From: an uncultured Schlesneria sp.
GTDB taxonomy: Bacteria > Planctomycetota > Planctomycetia > Planctomycetales > Planctomycetaceae
DNA length: 35,157 nucleotides
NCBI GenBank assembly: GCA_903834925.1
Contig: CAILLA010000112.1
Coordinates: 1-35,157, forward strand
Direction of reading: 5' to 3'
Part shown: positions 25,618 to 32,862 of the stretch, one piece after another
Layout: the number at the start of each line of letters is the position of its first letter
Numbering within the stretch: position 1 is the first letter of the stretch
The notes under the pieces: generated by a model
Told to the model about the DNA's origin: nothing
The model's database searches: none
What the model saw: only the letters and a program-made list of their open reading frames with translations
Made by a program: the position numbers and the translations under genes

Positions 25618-27087
25618 TTGAAGAAAAGCTCTGTCTTGGGACTGTGGTTCCTGATCGGACTGATCGGCTGTGACAAGACAAACCCTCGTGACGCCACAAC
25701 CTCTGAACCGAAACATCACTCAAGCGATCAGCCTGCGGCTGAGAAGCAGCAGACAACACCGATCGTGGCAACGTCAAAAGCCGATTCACCCCCGCCGACA
25801 GTCCGCCCCGAACGAATTGTTCGGCCTGACGATCGACGTCCTCGCCACGATGATGCCCGTCTTGCCGATGCGGGGATTCACATTTTTGCATCCAAACGGC
25901 TGAAGCTTTATACCGATATTGAGCCGGAGGAGGCTCGCCCGCTGCCCGCCCTGGTCGATCAATTGTATGTGGAACTCGAAGCGTATCTTGGGCCGCTTCC
26001 CCCCGACATTGCCGGATCAGACTTTCAGATTTCCGGCTTTCTGATTCAGGATCTGGCACTATTCCGCGAACTTGGCCTGATACCCGAGGATTTCACAATT
26101 GAGCACGGTGCCCAACGACGAAACGAATTCTGGATGCGCGATCAGGAATTCAATTACTACCGGCGACATCTTCTGCTCCACGAAGCGACTCACTGTTTCA
26201 TGAATTTCATGCCCGGTGTCGACGCCCCGCTTTGGTATCTGGAAGGAATGGCAGAATACTTTGGCGCTCATCAACTTCACGGCGAAATGCCGGCCACGTT
26301 TCGAGTAATGCCAACGTCGCCCCATGATTTCGCTGGATTTGGCCGGATCTCGATTATTCGAAAAGACGTTGCTGCAAACAAGACTTTGTCGATCCCTGCG
26401 ATGATGGCCCTGACCGCGTCGGACTTCGTCGTCCCAGATCCGTATGGGTGGTCGTGGGCTCTGTGTGCCTTTCTCGACGGCACCCCTCGCTATCACGAGC
26501 GGTTTCAGAAATTGAGCGGCTTCACTCAGGGGACACAATTCGTTCGACTCTTCGCCGAATCATTCGACGAAGATCAACGAGATCTGGCAACGGAATGGCG
26601 TTTATTCCAGGGTAATCTCCAATACGGGTACGATATCGCTCGCGCCGCGATTGACTTCAAACCTGGTATACCCCTGAAGGATGAACAGACTAAGCAGGCT
26701 GTCATCGTCGAAGCATGTCGGGGATGGCAGTCCAGCTGCGTGCTGCTTGAAGAAGGACAGACGTACGAAGTCGCGGCTGCGGGGCGCTTTACACTGACAG
26801 ACAGCAGTTCCACATCGAAACCGTGGGTCAGTGAACCACGTGGAATTTCGTTCCGTTATTTCGACGGACGTCCGATCGGCACACTGTTAGGTTGCTTGAG
26901 GACGGAATCTGGACCCGCTGGAGGGCTTGACGATTCGATGCTTCACGTGATCGAACTGGGGAGCGAATGCAAATTTAAAGCTCCCGTCACGGGAACACTC
27001 TACCTGAGACTGAACGACGCTTGGAATTCCCTGTACGACAATCAGGGCCAAGTGAACGTGGTGATCCGAAGAAGTCTTCAACCTTAA
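25618..27087 (+). CDS. gluzincin-like lipoprotein with LecA/PA-IL-like C-terminal domain
   Basis: The 489-residue product starts with a TTG and has a lipoprotein signal: MKK, then LGLWFLIGLIGC with the lipobox Cys at residue 18. A disordered Ser/Pro/Lys stretch runs to about 75. The middle domain carries HEATH (188-192) and, 17-21 residues on, WYLEGMAEYFG (E209/E213), the gluzincin pattern of zinc peptidases of the DUF1570 kind. The C-terminal part (about 365-488), with GQTYEVAAAGRFTL and GTLYLRLNDAWNSLYDNQG, resembles the PA-IL/LecA beta-sandwich, which binds sugars through Ca2+ at ND/DN residues. It is probably a surface lipoprotein peptidase acting on a cell-wall or extracellular target. 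The TTG is accepted because a complete lipobox signal starts there. It is followed by the PP2C gene, 223 bases downstream. Confidence 0.8.
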   Translation: MKKSSVLGLWFLIGLIGCDKTNPRDATTSEPKHHSSDQPAAEKQQTTPIVATSKADSPPPTVRPERIVRPDDRRPRHDDARLADAGIHIFASKRLKLYTDIEPEEARPLPALVDQLYVELEAYLGPLPPDIAGSDFQISGFLIQDLALFRELGLIPEDFTIEHGAQRRNEFWMRDQEFNYYRRHLLLHEATHCFMNFMPGVDAPLWYLEGMAEYFGAHQLHGEMPATFRVMPTSPHDFAGFGRISIIRKDVAANKTLSIPAMMALTASDFVVPDPYGWSWALCAFLDGTPRYHERFQKLSGFTQGTQFVRLFAESFDEDQRDLATEWRLFQGNLQYGYDIARAAIDFKPGIPLKDEQTKQAVIVEACRGWQSSCVLLEEGQTYEVAAAGRFTLTDSSSTSKPWVSEPRGISFRYFDGRPIGTLLGCLRTESGPAGGLDDSMLHVIELGSECKFKAPVTGTLYLRLNDAWNSLYDNQGQVNVVIRRSLQP

Positions 27088-27310
27088 AAACGCACAAAAT
27101 TACAACAGGCATTCGGAAAGTCTCTCACCTTTTCAACGTGAATCCAGTCTCAATCCAGTTTTCTTGGAATCGACGCCGTGATACGATTCACCTGTCACAA
27201 TCCAATCAATTTTGGAAGAAAATCAATGATTGCTGGCAGAGGATTGTTTTATCAATCTTCTGAACAGTCACCGATGAATTGCAGTGTATCGTCAACGGTT
27301 AGGATTCAAG

Positions 27311-28708
27311 ATGCTCTGGGAGCAACGAGTCCGATATGCGGCTTTGACCGATATCGGTTTTCGCCGTAAGAATAATCAGGATTCCTGTGCAGTCACTCTT
27401 TCCCAGACGAAAGAGGAATGGGACGCGGGGGGGCATTTGTTCGTCGTTGCTGACGGAATGGGAGGCCACGCCGTCGGCGAACTGGCGAGCAAGATCGCGA
27501 CCGATACGATTCCACATATGTTCGTCAAGCTCCACGGAAGGCCACCGTCCGAAGCGTTAAAAATCGCGATCGAAGAAGCGAATGATGCGATCAACGAGCG
27601 AGGAACTCAGAACCGCGACTTCCAACGAATGGGGACCACCTGCTCGACACTGGTCCTCTGTTCGCGGGGCGCGGTGATCGGACATGTTGGAGACAGCCGT
27701 GTTTATCGAATTCGCAATTCGCAGATCGATCAACTGACGTGCGACCACAGCCTCGTCTGGGAAATGATTCAGTCCCGTAAAGTGAATCCACGCGATGCGG
27801 AACGACTTTGTCCACGAAACGTGATCACTCGATCGCTCGGCCCGGAACCGGTCGTCAACGTCGATATCGAAGGGCCACTCCCCGTCCTGCCAGGCGATAT
27901 TTTCCTGCTCTGCTCAGATGGACTCTGTGGCCTGCTCAGCGACGCCGAAATCGGCATGATTGCCGGAACGGTCCCACCCGATGAAGCGTGCCGTTTACTT
28001 GTCAATCTCGCCAACCTGCGAGGCGGCCCGGATAACATTACGGTAATCATTGTTCAAACGGGCGATGTCCCTGAAGGGGCAGATGTTGTCTACGAACTTC
28101 CGCCACAGCCTTCTCGATTCGAGGGATTAAGTTGGGGCGGATTCGGGTTGATGTGCCTGTTCGCAGCCCTCTTTCTGGTCGGTCTCTATTTCTTCGAACT
28201 GGATAAAGAACGACGGCTGCAAGGAGGTGCGATTCTGGCCTTCGCAGCACTTTCAGGCATCGGCTATTGGACATGGCACCGCAGCCGCAACGTGCCAAAG
28301 CCAATCGAACACGATCCTCGATCGACCGTTGCCTGGCGTCCCTATCGCGTCGCACCGGCACGAATCACTGACGAATTCGTTGACCAGCTGACTCGGTTAG
28401 AGGCTGACCTGCAACGAGCCGCGATTGAAGATCATTGGCCAGTCAACTGGACAGAATACGAAGAGGTCTTTCGTAAAGCCCGTGATGCCGTGGAAAAACG
28501 TCTTTTCGGTCGGGCGCTGGTTGAATACGGAAAGCTGTTTGATTTGTTGATGGCGGCGATTCATCAACAAAGAAAGATACAACAAAAGGAACAGCAGCGT
28601 CCTAAAAAGGGAAGCGATTCATCAATCAACACGGCGAAAGAGCCTGAAACAAAAGGTTCGAAACCCAAGTCCAGCCCCGAAATCAAACTGCCACCTGGCC
28701 ATCACTGA
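27311..28708 (+). CDS. PP2C-type Ser/Thr protein phosphatase with two membrane segments
   Basis: The 465-residue product begins with a PP2C (PPM) domain at about 8-250: DIGFRRKNNQD, VVADGMGGHAVGELAS (metal-binding D48/G49), GDSRVYRI, LLCSDGLCGLL and GPDNITVIIVQTG. These give the two-metal site of Stp1/PrpC-type phosphatases that oppose Hanks kinases. Two hydrophobic segments follow (GLMCLFAALFLVGLYFF and AILAFAALSGIGYW), and a cytoplasmic helical tail with a Lys-rich end. The ATG at 27311 follows AGGA by six bases; a GTG at 27284 is an alternative. The gene ends seven bases inside hisS on the other strand. Its neighbours suggest it counters the Ser/Thr kinase at 23188-25422. Confidence 0.92.
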   Translation: MLWEQRVRYAALTDIGFRRKNNQDSCAVTLSQTKEEWDAGGHLFVVADGMGGHAVGELASKIATDTIPHMFVKLHGRPPSEALKIAIEEANDAINERGTQNRDFQRMGTTCSTLVLCSRGAVIGHVGDSRVYRIRNSQIDQLTCDHSLVWEMIQSRKVNPRDAERLCPRNVITRSLGPEPVVNVDIEGPLPVLPGDIFLLCSDGLCGLLSDAEIGMIAGTVPPDEACRLLVNLANLRGGPDNITVIIVQTGDVPEGADVVYELPPQPSRFEGLSWGGFGLMCLFAALFLVGLYFFELDKERRLQGGAILAFAALSGIGYWTWHRSRNVPKPIEHDPRSTVAWRPYRVAPARITDEFVDQLTRLEADLQRAAIEDHWPVNWTEYEEVFRKARDAVEKRLFGRALVEYGKLFDLLMAAIHQQRKIQQKEQQRPKKGSDSSINTAKEPETKGSKPKSSPEIKLPPGHH

Positions 28709-30021
28709 TCTGCTGACAAAATCCCCTTAACTGAATTAATAAGTTCGCTTTCAGGAACGGTTGCTGTTGTCCCCTCCGCAAGCGATTTAATCTGCCAGAC
28801 ACCCTTCGCAAATTCGTCAGAGCCGGCAATCAACGCGATTCGGAATCCCTTCCGGTCAGCGTATTGCAATTGCTTACCCAGTTTCTTCGCATCAGGAAAA
28901 ACTTCCGTCCCGATCCCGGCGGCTCGTAGCGAACGAGCGACTCGCAGATAGTCGCCAAGTCGGGCTTCATCAAACTGAGTCATCAGGACGGGGGCTGGAG
29001 TCGCTTCAGTACCAAGCAATTTCAATTCTTCCATCGCGGCCAGCAGGCGATCAAGTCCGAGGCTGGCTCCCACACCCGGCAGACGTTCTTTCGTGAACAG
29101 TCCTGCAAGATTGTCATACCGGCCGCCCGAACAGATGCTGCCGATCCCTGGAAGATCCGTGAGAAAGGTCTCGTAAATCGTTCCGGTATAATAGTCGAGC
29201 CCCCGTGCAATCGAGACGTCCAGTTCGATTCGGTCGGTGGGAATTCCCGCGACGGCGGCGGCGGAAAACAGCTGCCGAAGTCGGCTGACTCCCTGTGCAA
29301 CCGATTCGTTCCCTGCAAACCTGGAAGCGAGAGAATCAAGATCCGTTTGAGGTCCGACCGTCAGCAAGACTTGCTTGGCCTGATCGGTGGTTGTCCCCAC
29401 TTTGTCAACCATCTCGGCAAGAACTCCGTCTTCGCCGATCTTTGGCAATTTGTCGATCGCGCGCAGTACTCCCACAGTCTTATCTGTCAGACCGAGAAAA
29501 CTGAGCACGCCATTCAAGATCAATCGGTTGTTGACTCGAATCGTGAACCGCTCGAATCCCAGCCCGATCAGCAGGTCGTGAATCACGAGCAATGTTTCGA
29601 TGTCGGCCGAGTTCGACTCGGTGCCGATCGTGTCAAAGTCACATTGAATGAACTCTCGATACCGCCCTCGCTGAGTATTTTCACCCCGCCACACAGGAGC
29701 AATATGGTAGCGTTTGAAAGGCATTCCCAAGGCGGCTGAATGTTGAGCGGCAAAGCGAGCGAGCGGGACAGTCAGATCGAAACGCAAGGCAATATCCCGA
29801 TCGCCACCGTCTTTGAAGCGAAACAATTGCTTGTCAGACTCTTCGCCCCCCTTCCCCGTCAGGATTTCCGCGTATTCCAATGCAGGAGTATCAATCGGAC
29901 TGAATCCATAACTACGGAAAACCCGTCGGGCCGTCTCCATCAGGCGTTCACGAACGAGCATGACTTCCGGAAGGAAATCTCGAAAACCTTTGAGGGTACG
30001 TGGTTCAATTAGGTTGGACAC
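28702..30021 (-). CDS. hisS: histidyl-tRNA synthetase
   Basis: A class II aminoacyl-tRNA synthetase that charges tRNA-His in the cytoplasm. With the GTG at 30021 it has 439 residues. It begins MSNLIEPRTLKGFRDFLPE, then has motif 1 with ALEYAEILTGKGGEESDKQLFRF, motif 2 in FKRYHIAPVWRGENTQRGRYREF, the histidine-specific region with DVSIARGLDYYTGTIYE, and motif 3 in GASLGLDRLLAAM. The C-terminal anticodon-binding domain is about 90 residues. A TTG at 30033 would add four residues; I prefer the GTG because homologues start there and GGA lies seven bases upstream. It overlaps the PP2C gene end by seven bases in tail-to-tail orientation. Identification is secure. Confidence 0.96.
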   Translation of the reverse strand: MSNLIEPRTLKGFRDFLPEVMLVRERLMETARRVFRSYGFSPIDTPALEYAEILTGKGGEESDKQLFRFKDGGDRDIALRFDLTVPLARFAAQHSAALGMPFKRYHIAPVWRGENTQRGRYREFIQCDFDTIGTESNSADIETLLVIHDLLIGLGFERFTIRVNNRLILNGVLSFLGLTDKTVGVLRAIDKLPKIGEDGVLAEMVDKVGTTTDQAKQVLLTVGPQTDLDSLASRFAGNESVAQGVSRLRQLFSAAAVAGIPTDRIELDVSIARGLDYYTGTIYETFLTDLPGIGSICSGGRYDNLAGLFTKERLPGVGASLGLDRLLAAMEELKLLGTEATPAPVLMTQFDEARLGDYLRVARSLRAAGIGTEVFPDAKKLGKQLQYADRKGFRIALIAGSDEFAKGVWQIKSLAEGTTATVPESELINSVKGILSADQ

Positions 30022-30150
30022 GGCGGATTCCAATCAATGGGCGGATATTGAATTGTTGGCAAATGAGTATTTTCTCCCGATTCTTATTCGTGGGATTCGT
30101 CAGATTCGTGGTTAAAACTCTTCTGCATTTATCTGCGGGGACCTGCGTAC

Positions 30151-30594
30151 TCAACTACTGAGCAATGGCAGAGTTGGAAGGTTCGGTTCGCCCGCTTTTT
30201 TCCGGGGTTGCGGCTTGGGTGGAAGAACCGCCTCGGCATATTCCCAAAGCTGATCGGGTGACTCGAAATATTTGTCGTAACAGGCGTCGTTGTCGTATTC
30301 GCAGTTATCCGTGGTATACGTCCGACAGATCTGCGGTCGCGTGTTGTAGATGCCGCAACGGTTGTCTTCCATCAGGTTTTGACAATCCCCGAAAACGAGC
30401 AGATACCATGTGCCGCCATCGACAAAAATCGCCGTTTTGCCGTGCATGACATACCACCGCATGTGATCGAAATCTCCCCAGGTGGTGGGAGTTTCAATCG
30501 GCAAGGCAAAATAACGGCAGCATCGCCCGGTACAATAGGTACATAGCACTTCCCCGGGTTTGAGATCCGTGCGACGAACTTTCACTTTCGCCAT
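30151..30594 (-). CDS. YkgJ-family cysteine cluster protein
   Basis: The 147-residue product has the YkgJ (UPF0153) cysteine pattern: CTYCTGRCCRYF near residues 18-29, GDCQNL, CGIYNTRPQICRTY and CEYDNDAC. These cysteines probably bind zinc or an iron-sulfur cluster. The family is widespread in bacteria and has no firmly established function. The C-terminus is short, Pro-rich and basic. The ATG at 30592-30594 is well placed. It sits upstream of hisS on the same strand, about 130 bases from its start, and the two may share a transcript. Confidence 0.9.
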   Translation of the reverse strand: MAKVKVRRTDLKPGEVLCTYCTGRCCRYFALPIETPTTWGDFDHMRWYVMHGKTAIFVDGGTWYLLVFGDCQNLMEDNRCGIYNTRPQICRTYTTDNCEYDNDACYDKYFESPDQLWEYAEAVLPPKPQPRKKAGEPNLPTLPLLSS

Positions 30595-30674
30595 GAGTTT
30601 TCCTCTTTAAACACCCTTGAAATCACGACCGAAGTGTAACGGGTGATTGTGTCAGTTGGTATCGAACCAAAAGC

Positions 30675-30698
30675 CGTAGTATGGGCTTCAGCCCGTGC
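30675..30698. repeat. REP-like palindrome, intergenic copy
   Basis: The core GGGCTTCAGCCC is palindromic, and the whole 24 bases match the coding copy at 15563-15586 in reverse complement with one mismatch. The core and its flanks are typical of RAYT-associated repeats in planctomycete genomes. Confidence 0.75.
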
Positions 30699-30712
30699 GC
30701 CACGACATCAAG

Positions 30713-30730
30713 GTGGGACTCTCAGCCCAC
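30713..30730. repeat. second REP-like palindrome, diverged
   Basis: GTGGGACTCTCAGCCCAC has five-base complementary ends (GTGGG/CCCAC) and resembles the first element (TGGG...CAGCCC). It starts 14 bases after the 30675 copy ends, so the two form a tandem pair, as REP elements often do. Confidence 0.55.
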
Positions 30731-30874
30731 ACAACAAAAAGAGACAACCTTTCTGCGCCGTGAATACCGAAAAAAGTCATCGTGATTGCTCGCATCCAGC
30801 GTCTCCGATTTGTAGCATTCTCAGTGTCGAGGAATGTGTTGAGTTCTTTGCGAATCCTTGAAATTAAGGTGCCA

Positions 30875-30900
30875 CTGTTTGACCGTCTTCGGTCAAGCAG
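30875..30900. other. strong 11-bp hairpin before the Gfo/Idh/MocA gene
   Basis: CTGTTTGACCG (30875-30885) pairs with CGGTCAAGCAG (30890-30900), with one G-T wobble, round a TCTT loop. A second stem, GAGAAG-ACGCTG-CTTCTC, follows at 30921-30938. Neither has a T-tract. The 12-mer ACCGTCTTCGGT at the tip is also present, on the minus strand, in the hairpin at 20182-20211. Confidence 0.5.
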
Positions 30901-31012
30901 TGCTCTTGAACCGACGGACTGAGAAGACGCTGCTTCTCCGAAGACTCCTAAGCAGTTGCACCGGTTTCCTCGACCCGATTCCGTTTTTCAAAATCGTTGG
31001 AAAGTTCGTTCA

Positions 31013-32311
31013 ATGAAAAATCAGACTTCGACAGACGCAACCTCGCGACGAGGTTTTTTGAAATCAAGCTCGGCCGTTGCCAGTGCTGTTGGTTTGAATT
31101 TCAGCTTAAACTCCAGCCTGTTCGCTGCCGGAAACGATCAACTGAAAGTTGGTCTCGTCGGTTGCGGCGGACGAGGAACCGGTGCAGCAGGCGAAGCGCT
31201 CCAGGCAGACTCGCAATCCAAACTCGTCGCGGTCGCCGACCTCAGCCTGAACGCCATTGATTCCAGCTTGAACAATCTTAAGGCCAACCGGCGAATCGAA
31301 CAACAAATCGCGGTCACGGATGCCAGCAAGTATGTTGGGCTTGATGCCTTTAAGAAGGTCATCGATCAATCTGATGTCGTGTTGCTGGCATCTCCGCCTG
31401 GATTCCGCCCATACCACCTGCGGGCTGCAGTGGAAGCGGGAAAACACATCTTTACCGAAAAGCCAATGGCGACCGATGCCCCGGGCGTCCGTTCCGTGAT
31501 GGAGTCAGTCAAGATCGCCAAAGAAAAGAATCTTGCAGTGGTCGCAGGATTTTGCTGGCGATACGACCTGGCACGCAGGGAACTTTTCAAGCGAATTCAC
31601 GAAGGCCAAATCGGTGATGTTGTCGCTGTCTACGGCACCTATCTGACAAGCCCTGTAAAGCCAATGCCTCCAGAAAGCACGCGGCCCGCCGGGATCACGG
31701 ATCTCGAGTGGATGGTCCGCAACTGGTACAACTTCACGTTCCTTTCCGGTGATGGTCTGGTTGAACAAGCCATTCACACAGTCGACTGGTTACAGTGGGT
31801 GATGAAGGATGCTCCGCCGGTCAGCTGCACGGCCATTGGAGGTCGCCAGGTTCCTGCTCATGGTGGCAACATCTTCGATCACATCGAAGTGAACTACGAG
31901 TGGGAAAACGGAGCACGAGGGTTCCTGGCCCAGCGTCAAATCGTCGGTTGTCACAACGAGAACAACTTGCTTGTGATGGGGACCAAAGGAACAGCCTACA
32001 TCAAGGGGGGAGTCGGGATTACTGGAGCCAACCCCTGGAAATACGAAGGCCCCAATCCCAACATGTATCAGGTCGAACACGACGAGTTTTTCGACTCGAT
32101 CCGAACTGGTAAGCACATCAACAACGGCGACCGCATGGTCACCAGCACACTGGCTGGAATCATGGGTCGCATGGCGGGTTACACCGGCAAGCAGGTCACG
32201 TGGGACATGGCGCTGAATTCAAAGCAGGTGCTGATTCCCGAAATCACCAGCTGGGAAACAAAAGTCGACGTCCCACCACTTGCTCGACCAGGAGTGACAC
32301 CGTTTATTTGA
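31013..32311 (+). CDS. TAT-exported Gfo/Idh/MocA family oxidoreductase
   Basis: The 432-residue product starts with a twin-arginine signal (SRRGFLKSSSAVASAVGLNF). A Rossmann NAD(P)-binding domain follows (KVGLVGCGGRGTGAAGEAL), then EKPMATDAPGVRSVME with the family EKP motif, and a C-terminal dimerisation/substrate domain with GDGLVEQAIHTVDWLQWVM. Members of this family, very abundant in planctomycetes, oxidise or epimerise sugars and related polyols; the substrate here cannot be told. The ATG at 31013 is chosen because the signal peptide begins there; an upstream in-frame start near 30956 would add unlike residues. It stands alone, between the hairpin region and a gap of about 550 bases. Confidence 0.93.
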   Translation: MKNQTSTDATSRRGFLKSSSAVASAVGLNFSLNSSLFAAGNDQLKVGLVGCGGRGTGAAGEALQADSQSKLVAVADLSLNAIDSSLNNLKANRRIEQQIAVTDASKYVGLDAFKKVIDQSDVVLLASPPGFRPYHLRAAVEAGKHIFTEKPMATDAPGVRSVMESVKIAKEKNLAVVAGFCWRYDLARRELFKRIHEGQIGDVVAVYGTYLTSPVKPMPPESTRPAGITDLEWMVRNWYNFTFLSGDGLVEQAIHTVDWLQWVMKDAPPVSCTAIGGRQVPAHGGNIFDHIEVNYEWENGARGFLAQRQIVGCHNENNLLVMGTKGTAYIKGGVGITGANPWKYEGPNPNMYQVEHDEFFDSIRTGKHINNGDRMVTSTLAGIMGRMAGYTGKQVTWDMALNSKQVLIPEITSWETKVDVPPLARPGVTPFI

Positions 32312-32862
32312 CGGTTCAGGCTGATTGCAACATCTGTCGAAGTCATGATCAACGGAAGATGGCAGAAGTATTGACGACATGCCAGCGTGCTCTTTCTTTG
32401 CAATGCAAATGAAAAATTCGACGATCCACGCAACCATCAGCTTGGGTGCTTTCGTCTCTTTCACGATTTTCTCTTAAATTCCACTCCGGCTCGTGGGACA
32501 CGGTTTTTTCGTTGAAAAAAACTGTGCCCTGAGTTTCACTCACGTCAAATCGTCTGCAAAACCCCGTTTCGGACACGTTTTTCGAAAAATTGATATTTTT
32601 GTCCGGAATTTTTGTCCGGCAAGACGAGCTCTTTCGTTCTTGAATATAACGATTCGCATCGCGAAGGGCACGGCGGAATATCGAGTGTTCTAGCTTCGTC
32701 TATCGCGCCATTTAAATTCAATCTCCAGTGGTTAACGTCGCTGTTGAGCGACTCTGCGCCTGTCGCTGGGCCGTTAAGCATCTTCCTTGTCGGAGCATGC
32801 TCACGGATCTGTCTAACCCAAGACCGGCTTAGTTCGATTGTGGGCATACTTGAAGGGGATCA
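32312..32862. other. intergenic region before the beta-helix gene
   Basis: About 550 bases with no credible gene. It holds a palindrome TGAGT-TTC-ACTCA at 32530-32542 and a 13-base tandem repeat at 32595-32619. The last 12 bases before the start at 32863 include GAAGGGGA (32852-32858), a good ribosome binding site. Confidence 0.45.
32595..32619. repeat. tandem ATTTTTGTCCGG repeat
   Basis: ATTTTTGTCCGG occurs at 32595-32606 and again at 32608-32619, with a period of 13 bases. It is AT-rich, with a GTCCGG core, about 245-270 bases before the beta-helix gene. It could be a regulator site or a slippage-prone element. Confidence 0.4.

Larger units (their letters stand above)
30595..31012. other. 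intergenic region with REP-like elements and hairpins
   Basis: About 420 bases between the divergent YkgJ and Gfo/Idh/MocA genes with no recognisable gene. It holds two REP-like palindromes (30675-30698 and 30713-30730) and two perfect stem-loops (30875-30900 and 30921-30938). Either could be a small RNA or a transcriptional barrier. Confidence 0.5.
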
